A stretch of DNA of 64,000 bases from Sulfitobacter faviae (GTDB taxonomy: Bacteria; Pseudomonadota; Alphaproteobacteria; Rhodobacterales; Rhodobacteraceae). The DNA lies in assembly GCF_029870955.1 (NCBI RefSeq), contig NZ_PGFQ01000001.1:930001-994000 (forward strand), given 5' to 3'. Shown here in pieces: positions 1-8,787 of this stretch. Position 1 is the first letter of the stretch. Every line of letters starts with the position of its first letter. The notes beneath the pieces are model-generated. The model was not told the DNA's origin. It searched no databases and worked only from the letters and a program-made list of their open reading frames with translations. The position numbers were made by a program, and so were the translations under genes.

Positions 1-272
1 GACATATGCGGATAAAGCGCGTAGGATTGGAACACCATCGCCAAGCCCCGTTTCGCGGGCGGCACGTTAGTCGCATCGGTGCCGTCGATCTCGATATGGC
101 CCGAGGTGATGTCTTCCAGCCCGGCGATCAGCCGCAGCAGGGTCGATTTACCGCAGCCCGAGGGGCCGACGAAGACCGTGAACTCGCCATCTTCGATGGT
201 CAGATCAAGGGGCGGAATGACTTCCACATCGCCGAAGCTTTTGGAAACCTGATTGAGTTTGATTTGTCCCAT
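1..272 (-). CDS. smoK: Polyol/sugar ABC transporter ATP-binding protein (3' end outside window)
   Basis: This is the N-terminal 90 residues of a MalK/UgpC-type ATPase; the rest lies beyond base 1. A Walker A motif (GPSGCGKST, about residues 36-44) and the Q-loop region ([11 protein letters not shown], about residue 78 on) are visible. It would power import by the two permeases encoded just upstream, on the cytoplasmic face of the inner membrane. It starts 15 bases after the smoG-like stop and is the fourth gene of a binding protein-permease-permease-ATPase operon. The polyol assignment rests on the operon's binding protein. The family is certain, the substrate inferred. Confidence 0.88.
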   Translation of the reverse strand, partial: MGQIKLNQVSKSFGDVEVIPPLDLTIEDGEFTVFVGPSGCGKSTLLRLIAGLEDITSGHIEIDGTDATNVPPAKRGLAMVFQSYALYPHM

Positions 273-287
273 GTGACTGTCCCTTGC

Positions 288-1118
288 TTACTTGACCGCG
301 CCGAAAGTCAGGCCGCTGACGAGTTGTTTCTGGCTGAACCAGCCGAGGATGAGGATTGGCGCGATGGCCATGGTGGAAGCCGCGCTGAGCTTGGCGTAGA
401 AGAGGCCCTCGGGGCTGGAATAGCTCGCGATGAAGGCGGTGAGCGGTGCGGCCTTGGCCGCAGTGAGGTTGAGCGTCCAGAAGGCTTCGTTCCATGCGAG
501 GATGAAGTTCAACAGCAGGGTGGAGGCAATGCCCGGCACCGCCATAGGCGTGAGGACGTAAAGCACCTCTTCGCGCAGGCTTGCCCCATCCATCCGTGCC
601 GCTTCCAAGATCTCACCGGGGATTTCGCGGAAGTAGGTGTAGAGCATCCAGACGATGATCGGCAGGTTGATGAGCATCAGGATGATGACCAGTGCGATCT
701 TGCTGTCGAGCACGCCGAACTGGATGCAGAGCAGATAGATCGGGTAGAGCACGCCCACCGCGGGCAGCATCTTGGTTGAGAGCATCCAGAGCAGGATATC
801 CTTGGTCCGCTTGCCGGGAACGAAGGCCATCGACCATGCGGCAGGCACCGCGATCATGATGCCAAGGATGGTCGAGCCGCCCGCGATGACGATGGAGTTC
901 CACAGGAAGCGCCCGTAGTTCGACCGCTCAAGAACCGCCTCGTAATTCGCCAGCGTCCAGTCGAAGCCGAGGAAGATTGGCGGGTCGGCGATGGCCTGTG
1001 CTTCGGTCTTGAAGCTGGTAAGGATGGTCCAAAGGATGGGGAAGAAGATCAGGAAACCGATGCCCCAAGCGAGGGCCGTGTTGACGATCTTGCGTTGCCT
1101 TGTGACTGCGCGTGCCAT
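288..1118 (-). CDS. smoG: Polyol/sugar ABC transporter permease, MalG type
   Basis: A 276-residue inner-membrane permease of the binding-protein-dependent carbohydrate importers (MalG/SmoG type). About six hydrophobic segments are visible. The EAA loop that docks on the ATPase is seen as EAARMDGASLREEV near residue 177. Length is normal for the family. It follows the partner permease by 12 bases and precedes the ATPase gene by 15, so all are probably one transcript. Sorbitol or mannitol as substrate is inferred from the linked binding protein. Confidence 0.88.
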   Translation of the reverse strand: MARAVTRQRKIVNTALAWGIGFLIFFPILWTILTSFKTEAQAIADPPIFLGFDWTLANYEAVLERSNYGRFLWNSIVIAGGSTILGIMIAVPAAWSMAFVPGKRTKDILLWMLSTKMLPAVGVLYPIYLLCIQFGVLDSKIALVIILMLINLPIIVWMLYTYFREIPGEILEAARMDGASLREEVLYVLTPMAVPGIASTLLLNFILAWNEAFWTLNLTAAKAAPLTAFIASYSSPEGLFYAKLSAASTMAIAPILILGWFSQKQLVSGLTFGAVK

Positions 1119-1130
1119 GATGTCTCCTCC

Positions 1131-1997
1131 TCAGGCGTCCAGGTTCTTGCCGACGATGCGCATCAGGAAGATGGCGACGATATTGGCGAGAATGATTGCA
1201 TAGACACCGCCCGCCGATCCGAGGCCGATGTTCTGGCTTTCCAGCACGCGCTGGAAGATGAGATAGGTCAGTGTTTTGGTGCCAAAGGCCCCGCCCGTGG
1301 TCACGAAAATCTCCGCGAAGATCGACAAGAGAAAGATCGTCTGGATCAGGATCACCACGGTGATCGCGCGGCCCAGATGCGGCAGGGTGATATAGGCGAA
1401 ACGTTTGGTCACCGGCGCGCCGTCCATCTCGGCGGCGTCCAGCTGCTCGCGGTCGAGCGACTGGATCGCGGTAAGCAGGATCAGCGTCGCGAAGGGCAGC
1501 CATTGCCAGGATACGATGATGATGATCGACGACAGCGAAGCTTGGCTCATCCATTGCACTGGGGTGGCGCCAAAGAACTCCCACAGATGCGCGAAGAGAC
1601 CATAGTTCGGGTCCATGAACATGTTCTTCCATACCAAAGCCGACACGGTGGGCATGACGAAGAAGGGCGCGATGACGAGGATGCGGACAAAGCCCTGCCC
1701 CCACATCGGCTGGTTCAACAGAAGGGCAAGCAGGATGCCGAGGCAGACCGTGATCGCCAGCACACCACCGACGATGATCAGCGTGGTCATCACCGAGGGC
1801 CAGAAGGAACTGGAGGTGACGAAGCGCACATAGTTGTCGAAGCCGACCCAACCCAGATCACCGCCGCGCATCGGCAGGTATTTCTTGAAAGAGAAGTAGA
1901 GCGTCATGGTCAGCGGGATGAGCATCCATCCAAGCAGCAAGACCACCGCCGGGGCCATCATCAGGCGTGCCGCTGATCGGGAATGTTGGGTAGCCAT
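1131..1997 (-). CDS. smoF: Polyol/sugar ABC transporter permease, MalF type
   Basis: A 288-residue inner-membrane permease, partner of the MalG-type permease. It has about six membrane segments and an EAA loop (DAAEMDGAPVTKRF, about residue 190). The start at 1997 (MATQHS) was chosen because a GGAG element lies at normal distance in front of it; an in-frame ATG three codons upstream would overlap that element. It is separated from the binding-protein gene by 117 bases that hold a strong stem-loop, an arrangement expected to give less permease than binding protein. Confidence 0.87.
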   Translation of the reverse strand: MATQHSRSAARLMMAPAVVLLLGWMLIPLTMTLYFSFKKYLPMRGGDLGWVGFDNYVRFVTSSSFWPSVMTTLIIVGGVLAITVCLGILLALLLNQPMWGQGFVRILVIAPFFVMPTVSALVWKNMFMDPNYGLFAHLWEFFGATPVQWMSQASLSSIIIIVSWQWLPFATLILLTAIQSLDREQLDAAEMDGAPVTKRFAYITLPHLGRAITVVILIQTIFLLSIFAEIFVTTGGAFGTKTLTYLIFQRVLESQNIGLGSAGGVYAIILANIVAIFLMRIVGKNLDA

Positions 1998-2069
1998 CGG
2001 GCACATCTCCTCTGCCGGCGGCGAATGCCGCGTTTAGGTGAAGGGTATCATATCGGGTGGTGGGGCGGA

Positions 2070-2096
2070 AAAGGGCGGCGCAGGCCGCCGCCCTTT
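2070..2096 (-). terminator. Stem-loop between binding-protein and permease genes
   Basis: A perfect 11-bp stem (2070-2080 with 2086-2096) encloses a 5-base loop. It sits 19 bases after the binding-protein stop and before the first permease. No T-run follows on the minus strand, so it is more likely an mRNA-stabilising or attenuating hairpin than a full terminator. Confidence 0.6.
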
Positions 2097-2114
2097 AGAC
2101 TGTGAAGCGGCGGC

Positions 2115-3419
2115 TTAACGGTAGCCTGCGGCTTCCATTGCGTCGTTGGTCAGGTCTTGAGCCTTCTCAAGCGCCTCTTCGACGGTCTGCTGACCGGCAT
2201 AGGCGGCAGAGAACTCTTGGCTCACATCGGTCGCGATGCCTGCAAACTCGGGGATCGCGGCGAATTGCACACCAACGTAAGGCGTCGGATCGACGGTGGA
2301 GTTCTCAGGATCAGCCGAGAGGATCGAGTCGAGCGTCATCTGCGCAAAGGGCACTTTCTGGTACTCGGGGTTCTCGTAAAGCGACTTGCGCGCACCGGGA
2401 GGGACGTTCGCCCAGCCTTCGTTCTCGGCGACCATTTCGATATAGTCTTTCGAAGTGGCCCATTCGATGAACTCTTTCGCGGCGTCTTCTTTCTGGGTGC
2501 CCGCCGGGATTGCCAGCGCCCATGCCCAGAGCCAGTTGGAGCGTTTGCCAAGGCCCGTGTCCGGTGCCAGCGCAAAGCCAACCTTGTCGGCCACGGTGGA
2601 ATCCTCGGGGTTGGTCACGAAGGAGGCCGCCACGGTGGCGTCGATCCACATGCCGCATTTGCCCTGTTGGAACAGCGAGAGGTTCTCGTTGAAGCCGTTG
2701 GAGGCATAGCCCGCCGGGCCGCTTTCATCCATCAGGTCTTTGTAGAAGTTGATCGTATTGGCCCATGCCTCGGTGTCGAACTGGGCATTCCAGTCTTCAT
2801 CGAACCAGCGCGCGCCAAAGGAGTTGGACATCGCGGTGATCAGCGCACCGCCCTCGCCCCAACCGGCCTTGCCGCGCAGGCAGATGCCGTTGATGTCGTT
2901 CTCACGATCGGTCATGGCGGCGGCGGCTTCGCGGATGAATTCCCATGTCGGGTCTTTCGGCATTTCCATGCCGGCTTTCTCCATCAGATCCGTGCGGTAC
3001 ATGATCATGGAGCTTTCGCCATAGAACGGTGCCGCGTAAAGCGTGCCGTCGTGGCTCAGACCACCGGCCATGGCGGGCAGGATATCGTCTGCGTCGTATT
3101 CTTCGCTGAGGTCGTCCAGCGGCACCAGCCAGCCGTTCGCGCCCCAGATCGGCGTCTCATACATGCCGATGGTCATGATGTCGAAAGAGCCACCCTTGGT
3201 CGAGATGTCGGTGGTGACGCGCTGGCGCAGCACGTTCTCTTCCAAGGTGACCCACTCCACTTCGTGGCCGGTCTCTTCGGTGAATTTGTCGGTATAGCCT
3301 TGCATGCGGATCATGTCGCCGTTGTTCACGGTGGCGATGGTGATCGTCTCGGCAACCGCGCCGCCCGCCATGATCAGGCCCAAGGCCGTCGCGGCGTAAA
3401 GTGATTTATCGCAGAACAT
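2115..3419 (-). CDS. smoE: Periplasmic polyol (mannitol/sorbitol-type) binding protein
   Basis: A 434-residue extracellular solute-binding protein (family 1) with an N-terminal signal peptide; the mature part probably begins after ...GGAVAE near residue 24. Its start (TITIATVNNGDMIRMQ) and the following ENVLRQRVTTDIST segment closely resemble the SmoE/MtlE proteins that bind sorbitol, mannitol or arabitol. It would deliver the polyol to the two permeases. An AGGGAGGAAC ribosome site precedes the ATG at 3419. It is the first operon gene, downstream of a LacI-type regulator on the same strand. No polyol dehydrogenase is seen inside the window; one may lie beyond base 1. Confidence 0.85.
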   Translation of the reverse strand: MFCDKSLYAATALGLIMAGGAVAETITIATVNNGDMIRMQGYTDKFTEETGHEVEWVTLEENVLRQRVTTDISTKGGSFDIMTIGMYETPIWGANGWLVPLDDLSEEYDADDILPAMAGGLSHDGTLYAAPFYGESSMIMYRTDLMEKAGMEMPKDPTWEFIREAAAAMTDRENDINGICLRGKAGWGEGGALITAMSNSFGARWFDEDWNAQFDTEAWANTINFYKDLMDESGPAGYASNGFNENLSLFQQGKCGMWIDATVAASFVTNPEDSTVADKVGFALAPDTGLGKRSNWLWAWALAIPAGTQKEDAAKEFIEWATSKDYIEMVAENEGWANVPPGARKSLYENPEYQKVPFAQMTLDSILSADPENSTVDPTPYVGVQFAAIPEFAGIATDVSQEFSAAYAGQQTVEEALEKAQDLTNDAMEAAGYR

Positions 3420-3488
3420 CGATAGTTCCTCCCTCTATAGATGATGAACCGAGACTAACGACCTACGCAACGCGCAGTCAAATTAAAT

Positions 3489-3498
3489 TTTACGCGCG
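3489..3498. promoter_or_regulatory. Candidate LacI-regulator site, copy 1
   Basis: TTTACGCGCG lies in the AT-rich gap between the LacI-type regulator gene and the binding-protein gene. The same ten bases occur inverted in front of the regulator gene (4593-4602). A motif shared by both control regions suggests binding by the linked LacI-type protein. This is inference from position and repetition only. Confidence 0.4.
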
Positions 3499-3534
3499 AT
3501 AACTATTTTCTGAGCAACTTGCGAACTCAATGAC

Positions 3535-4566
3535 TTAGGCAGAGGCGCGCATCACCAGCTTGCCGTCAAATAGCGTTTCCTCGCGCTCGGTCAGCCGGGT
3601 TTCGCTTTCGATGATGCGAAACAGGGTACTGGCGGCACGATTCGCGATGGCCCCGTAATCCTGCGCGATGGTGGTCAGCGGCGGGCAAGTATAGCGCGAA
3701 AACGGGTGGTCGTCCTGCCCCGCGATCCGCATGGCGCAATCCTTGCCATGCCCCACGCGCAGCCCCATCCCATAGGCCGCCGAGAGCATCCCGATGGCCA
3801 GTCGGTCGTTCGAGCAAAGCACCGTATCCGTCTCGAACGCCCCCGCCGAGATCAGCTTGCCGCCCTCGGTCGCGCCGATCTCTTCAAAGTTCCAGCCCTC
3901 TCCCGGCACCTGATGGATATGCGGCGCAAAACCGTGCCGCTCCATCGCTTCCAGATAGGCTTGGCGGCGCTTGTTGGCGTTGGGGTTGCTGGGGGTCTTC
4001 ATCTCGAAAAAACAGGGCGGCTCACCGCTGCGGCAGAGGTATTCGACGATCAAATCAACGCTTTGGAAGTTGTCGGTGCCGACGAAAGCCTCGCAAACCC
4101 CTTCGACATTGGCGTCAAAGGTCACCACCGGCACATCCTTGCAAAAGCGCGCGATCTCGTCACGGTCCGAGGCTTTGCCGAAGGGCGCCAGCAGCACGCC
4201 TGCCGGTTTCAGCGCCCGAAGCGAGTCGAGATTGGCGCGCTCCTGCGCCGGGTTGCCGTGCGAGCTGAGCAAAATCGGGCTATAGCCCTCGGCCAGACAG
4301 GCCAGTTCCACCTCGCGGCCAATCTCGGAAAAGAACGGGTCGGCGAGGTTGGGCACGACCACGCCGATGTTGCGGGTTTTGCGGCGGTTCTGGTTCACCG
4401 CATAGACGTTCGGGCGATAGTCATACTGGCTGAGCGCCGCTTCGATCCGCTCCCGGGTCGAGCGCCGCACGCTGTCGGCATCGTTAAAGTATTTCGACAG
4501 GGTGGGCCGCGAAATGCCGCTCACGGCGGCAAACTCCTCCATATTGCGGATCTTCTGCTGGCCCAT
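3535..4566 (-). CDS. LacI-family transcriptional regulator
   Basis: A 343-residue repressor. The N-terminal helix-turn-helix (about residues 9-30, EEFAAVSGISRPTLSKYF) is followed by the LacI hinge and a periplasmic-binding-protein-like sensor domain (from about residue 65, NIGVVVPNLADPFFSEIG). Length is normal. It is encoded directly upstream of the polyol ABC operon on the same strand and most likely controls it and itself. A ten-base motif is shared by the two control regions. The effector is presumably the transported polyol or a derivative, but the sequence does not show which. Confidence 0.88.
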   Translation of the reverse strand: MGQQKIRNMEEFAAVSGISRPTLSKYFNDADSVRRSTRERIEAALSQYDYRPNVYAVNQNRRKTRNIGVVVPNLADPFFSEIGREVELACLAEGYSPILLSSHGNPAQERANLDSLRALKPAGVLLAPFGKASDRDEIARFCKDVPVVTFDANVEGVCEAFVGTDNFQSVDLIVEYLCRSGEPPCFFEMKTPSNPNANKRRQAYLEAMERHGFAPHIHQVPGEGWNFEEIGATEGGKLISAGAFETDTVLCSNDRLAIGMLSAAYGMGLRVGHGKDCAMRIAGQDDHPFSRYTCPPLTTIAQDYGAIANRAASTLFRIIESETRLTEREETLFDGKLVMRASA

Positions 4567-4592
4567 CTTAACCCACCCTTGACAAAACGCTG

Positions 4593-4602
4593 CGCGCGTA
4601 AA
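4593..4602. promoter_or_regulatory. Candidate LacI-regulator site, copy 2
   Basis: CGCGCGTAAA, the reverse complement of the motif at 3489-3498, lies 27 bases upstream of the LacI-type gene. Its position in the promoter region would suit autoregulation. Confidence 0.38.
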
Positions 4603-4656
4603 CTAAAGTCAATATAGAGATAAGTTCGTCCAGCCAGCAAGGGTTTGGTGGCGTCA

Positions 4657-4692
4657 GGCTTTCCGAGACCCTCTGGGGGGCAACGGAAAGCC
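4657..4692 (-). terminator. Possible terminator hairpin after eda
   Basis: A perfect 9-bp inverted repeat (GGCTTTCCG at 4657-4665, CGGAAAGCC at 4684-4692) with an 18-base loop lies 23 bases beyond the eda stop. There is no T-run, so termination is uncertain. Confidence 0.35.
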
Positions 4693-4715
4693 CGCGCTCG
4701 GCCCCCTTCTCCGGG

Positions 4716-5368
4716 TTAACCGGCCTTGCCCAGTTGCGCCGCGGCGCGGGCCAGCGCTTCGATCCCCGCCCAGTCCCCGGCATCGATCAGCTTCTTCGGG
4801 GCGACCCAACTGCCGCCCGCGCAAAGCACATTTGGCAGGCTCAGATAGCTTTCCGCATTGTCGGGGCTGACCCCGCCCGTCGGGCAGAAGGTGATCTGCG
4901 GCAGGGGCGCGCCAATGGCCTTGAGCGCAGGCGCACCGCCCGAGGCTTCGGCGGGAAAGAACTTCAGCATGTCATAGCCGCGCTCCAACAGCCGCATCGC
5001 CTCGCTCGCCGTGGCGGCACCGGCCAGCAGGGGAAGTTCTTCCTCCTCGCAGGCCGCGATCAACGCGTCGGTGGCACCGGGCGAGACGCCAAAGGTCGCC
5101 CCTGCCCGTTTCGCCGCGCGCACGTCTTCGGGGGTGACCAGCGTCCCCGCCCCCACATGACCCCCGCGACTTCGGCCATGGCGGCAACCGCGTCGAGGGC
5201 GGCAGGGGTGCGCAGAGTCACTTCCAAAGCGGGCAGCCCGCCCGCGACCAGCGCCTCGGCCAAGGGGCGGGCGTCGGCGACATCTTCGATCACCAACACG
5301 GGCACGATCGGGGCAAGCGCACAGATTTCACGGGTGCGACGGCTGGCGTCTTTTGCAGTAAGGGTCAT
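4716..5368 (-). CDS. eda: KDPG aldolase (2-dehydro-3-deoxyphosphogluconate aldolase), frameshifted
   Basis: The enzyme cleaves KDPG to pyruvate and glyceraldehyde 3-phosphate, the last step of the Entner-Doudoroff pathway. Two overlapping frames each hold half of a normal 217-residue protein. The first gives the start through AAMAEVAGV (5368 down to about 5156); the second continues GAGTLVTPEDVRAAKRAGA to the end and contains the Schiff-base lysine region (MLKFFPAE) and FCPTGGV. One base is missing near 5156, where the family motif GVxVGAGT is interrupted. The gene starts 3 bases after the edd stop, so zwf-edd-eda is one operon. The frameshift is probably a sequence error; a real break would cripple the pathway unless another copy exists. 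Confidence 0.85.
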
Positions 5369-5371
5369 GGA

Positions 5372-7180
5372 TCAACCTCCAAAAATGGTTGCGCCGGTGG
5401 TAGCAGAACCGACTGTGTCGCGGAACATAGCGAACAACTCGCGCCCCGTCCCGGCATGATAAGCAGAAAGATCAGCGGTGACGTTGGAACGGTCGTCGAA
5501 TCCTTCGGCCAGCACGTCGAGCGTCCCCGCCACCGCATCGACGCGCAGCAGATCACCGTCCTGCACCCGCGCGATGGGGCCACCGTCGACCGCCTCGGGG
5601 CTGACGTGGATCGCCGCAGGCACCTTGCCCGACGCGCCCGACATGCGCCCATCGGTGACCAGCGCCACCTTCTGCCCGCGCCCCTGAAGGATCGACAGAA
5701 GCGGCGTCAGGCTGTGCAATTCGGGCATGCCGTTGGCTTTAGGGCCTTGGAAACGGACGACGACGACCAGATCGCCGGTCAGCTCTCCGGCCTTGAAAGC
5801 CGCCTTCACCTCGTTCTGGTCTGCAAAGACTCGCGCCGGGGCTTCGATAACGTGATGTTCGGGCGCCACGGCAGAGACCTTCATACAGGCGGTGCCGAGC
5901 GACCCGGCCATGCGGCGCAGCCCGCCGGTGGGCTGGAAAGGATCGCTGGCGGGGCGGAGGATTTTCTCGTTCAGGCTCTCGCCTGCGCCCTTTTCCCAAA
6001 CCAGCCCATCGGCCTTCAGCTTCGGCTCGGCGGTGTAATGCTCCAACCCCTGCCCGGCGACGGTCTGGGTGTCGGGATGCAGATGGCCGGAGTTGAGCAA
6101 TTCGCCGATCATATAGCCCAAGCCCCCGGCGGCGTGGAAATGGTTCACATCCGCCAGACCGTTGGGATAGACCCGCGCCAACAGCGGCGTGACGTCAGAG
6201 ATGTCCGAGAAATCCTCCCAATCCAGAATGATCCCCCCAGCCCGCGCCATGGCGATGAGGTGGATCAGCAGGTTGGTCGACCCGCCCGTGGCGTTGAGGC
6301 CGACGATCCCGTTCACGAAGGCCTTTTCGTCCAGAACCGAGGCGACGGGCGTGTAATCATTGCCCAAAGCGCTCAGCGCCAGCGCGCGTTTCGCGCCTTC
6401 TTGGGTCAGCGCATCGCGCAGCAGCCCGTTCGGCGGCACAAAGCTCGCCCCCGGCAGGTGCAGCCCCATGAACTCCATCAACATCTGGTTGGTGTTGGCA
6501 GTGCCGTAGAAAGTGCAGGTGCCCGGCCCGTGATAGGCGGCCATCTCGGCGGCCATCAGCGCGTCGCGCCCGACTTCGCCCGCGGCGAACTGCTGGCGCA
6601 CCTTGGCTTTCTCATCATTCGACAGCCCGCTTTCCATCGGCCCGGCAGGCAGGAAGACGGCCGGCAAATGGCCGAAAGCCTGCGCCGCAATCACCAGCCC
6701 CGGCACGATCTTGTCGCAAACACCAAGGAAAACCGCGGCGTCAAATGTGTTGTGGCTGAGCGCCACCGAGGCCGCCAAGGCGATCACATCGCGCGAGAAA
6801 AGCGACAGTTCCATCCCCGCTTCGCCTTGGGTCACCCCGTCGCACATGGCGGGCACCCCGCCCGCGACCTGCGCGGTGCCGCCCGCCGCCCGCACGGCCT
6901 CGCGGATCAGATCGGGGTAGCGCTCAAACGGCTGATGCGCCGAGAGCATGTCGTTATAGGTCGTCACGATCCCGAGGTTGCCCGCGCTGGTGGTTGCCAG
7001 CCGGTCCTTATCCGCGCCAGAGGCGGCATAGGCATGGGCCTGCCCGCTACAGGACAGATGCGCGCGGGCCGGACCCTTGGCGCGGGCGGCTTCCATCCGG
7101 TCGAGGTAAGGCCGCCGGGTCGCCTCGCTGCGGGCGATGATACGGTCGGTGACGCGGTCAATCGTGGAATGCAGGGTCAT
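5372..7180 (-). CDS. edd: 6-phosphogluconate dehydratase
   Basis: A 602-residue IlvD/Edd-family dehydratase that converts 6-phosphogluconate to KDPG in the cytoplasm. The length fits Edd (about 603) rather than IlvD. Cysteines in the CDGVTQG and CDKIVPG contexts are candidate ligands of the catalytic Fe-S cluster, and the C-terminal [11 protein letters not shown] segment is typical of the family. Its ATG overlaps the zwf stop by four bases (ATGA), so translation is probably coupled; eda follows after 3 bases. The frame is intact, unlike both operon partners. Confidence 0.95.
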   Translation of the reverse strand: MTLHSTIDRVTDRIIARSEATRRPYLDRMEAARAKGPARAHLSCSGQAHAYAASGADKDRLATTSAGNLGIVTTYNDMLSAHQPFERYPDLIREAVRAAGGTAQVAGGVPAMCDGVTQGEAGMELSLFSRDVIALAASVALSHNTFDAAVFLGVCDKIVPGLVIAAQAFGHLPAVFLPAGPMESGLSNDEKAKVRQQFAAGEVGRDALMAAEMAAYHGPGTCTFYGTANTNQMLMEFMGLHLPGASFVPPNGLLRDALTQEGAKRALALSALGNDYTPVASVLDEKAFVNGIVGLNATGGSTNLLIHLIAMARAGGIILDWEDFSDISDVTPLLARVYPNGLADVNHFHAAGGLGYMIGELLNSGHLHPDTQTVAGQGLEHYTAEPKLKADGLVWEKGAGESLNEKILRPASDPFQPTGGLRRMAGSLGTACMKVSAVAPEHHVIEAPARVFADQNEVKAAFKAGELTGDLVVVVRFQGPKANGMPELHSLTPLLSILQGRGQKVALVTDGRMSGASGKVPAAIHVSPEAVDGGPIARVQDGDLLRVDAVAGTLDVLAEGFDDRSNVTADLSAYHAGTGRELFAMFRDTVGSATTGATIFGG

Positions 7181-8639
7181 GTCTCGTCCTTTCGTGTGAT
7201 CTCGCGCCAGCGGCGGCCGTCGCGGTGCATCAGCATCAGCGCCTCTTCGGGGCCGGAGCTGCCGGGGTCATAGGGGTACGGGGGTTGCCGGGTCTCTTCC
7301 CAGCCGTGAATGATCGGATCGGCCCAAGCCCAAGCGGCTTCGACCTCGTCCCCGCGCATGAAGAGCGTTTGATCGCCGCGGATCACATCCATGATCAGCC
7401 GCTCATAGGCGTCCTGCGGGGTGCCCTGTTCGCCCAAGGCATCGGCAAAGGTCATATCCAGCGCCACTTCGGCCAGACGCATCCCGCCGGGGCCGGGGTC
7501 TTTGATGGTGTTGCGCAGGGTGATGCCCTCATCCGGTTGCAACCGGATGATCAGCGCGTTGCCCTTGTGGCCCTCCGTCGCGGGGAAGATCATATGCGGC
7601 GGGTCGCGGAAGATCACCGCGATCTCGGAACTGCGCCCGCGCAGCTTCTTGCCCGTGCGCAGGTAGAACGGTGTGCCCGCCCACCGCCAGTTGGCGATCT
7701 TCACCTTCATCGCGACGAAGCTTTCGGTGCGGCTGTCGGGGTCGCCCGCATGGTCGCGGTAGCTGCCCGCGCCATTGGCGGCGCGGTACTGGCCGCGAGC
7801 AATGTCCTTCTGCGCCACCGGCTCCAGCGCCTCGATCACCTTCACCTTTTCGTCGCGCACCGCGTTGGGGTCAAAGCGCGAGGCGGCTCCATCGCCGTCA
7901 GACACAGCAGTTGCATCAGGTGGTTCTGCACCATGTCGCGCATGGCGCCGGATTTGTCGTAATATTCGCCCCGCCCTTCGACACCGAGGCTCTCGGACAC
8001 GGTGATCTGCACATGGTCGATATGGGTGGAATTCCACAAGGGCTCCCACAGCGCATTGGCGAAACGCAGCGCCATGAGGTTCTGCACCGTCTCTTTGCCA
8101 AGGTAATGGTCGATCCGGTAAATCTGGCTTTCGTCGAAATTGGCACGCAAGTCGGCGTTCAGCGCCTGCGCGGTTTCCAAATCATGGCCAAAGGGCTTTT
8201 CGACGACGATGCGGCTCTCGGCTGTGGCGATGCCGTGATCATGCAGCTTGCCACCAATCGTGCCGAAGAGCGACGGCGAGACCGAGAGGTAGAAGGCCCG
8301 CACGACATCATCGCGCAACACGTCTTTAAGGTCCGCCCAGCCTGCATCACCCGATGCATCCACGCGAACGTAATGCACCATGCCAAGGAATTGCTCCAAG
8401 GCGGCACTCTCTTGGGCGAGCTTGGGGGCGAACTCCAGCAGGCTGTCGCGGATCATCTTGCGAAAGGCCTCGGCGTGAAGCTCGGAACGGGCCGCGCCGA
8501 CAATCCGCGCAGCCTCTGGCATCTGGCCGACGATAAAGCGGTGGAACAGACCGGGCAGGATCTTGCGCCGGGCGAGATCGCCGGTCGCGCCGAAAATGAC
8601 GAGGTCGAAAGGATCAACGGGGATTACGCGCGATACCAT
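7177..8639 (-). CDS. zwf: Glucose-6-phosphate 1-dehydrogenase, frameshifted
   Basis: This enzyme oxidises glucose 6-phosphate to 6-phosphogluconolactone with NAD(P). The reconstructed protein has 487 residues, normal for the family. The NADP-binding [10 protein letters not shown] (17-26), VVEKPFGHD (about 145-153) and the active-site signature RIDHYLGKE (175-183) are in the first frame. The second frame resumes at [15 protein letters not shown] and runs to the end. One base is missing at about 7883, where homologues read MEPP followed by RFDPN. It is the first gene of zwf-edd-eda. No 6-phosphogluconolactonase gene is present between zwf and edd, unlike in many zwf-pgl clusters. Confidence 0.87.
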
Positions 8640-8737
8640 GGGGTCAGCCCTCCTGCCTGCGCAGGCGCGCTACGGCACCCTGTTTTCGATTGCCCAAAGC
8701 CATCACCACCCCTTCGCGCCCTCCTCCGGGCGGCCAC

Positions 8738-8751
8738 TGGTAGCGCTAACA
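8738..8751. promoter_or_regulatory. Candidate operator upstream of zwf
   Basis: TGGTAGCGCTAACA is a 14-base palindrome with one mismatched pair, centred on AGCGCT. It lies about 100 bases upstream of zwf. The form (TGnTAGCGCTAnCA) is typical of LacI-family operators. Which regulator uses it is not known. Confidence 0.45.
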
Positions 8752-8787
8752 TATCTGAGCGAAAAAGATAGGCGGTTCTTCAACATT

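Noticed and set aside
5456..7273. Open frame of 605 codons on the plus strand opposite edd
   Set aside because: It is an antisense shadow of edd, rich in His, Arg and Gly, without recognisable domains.
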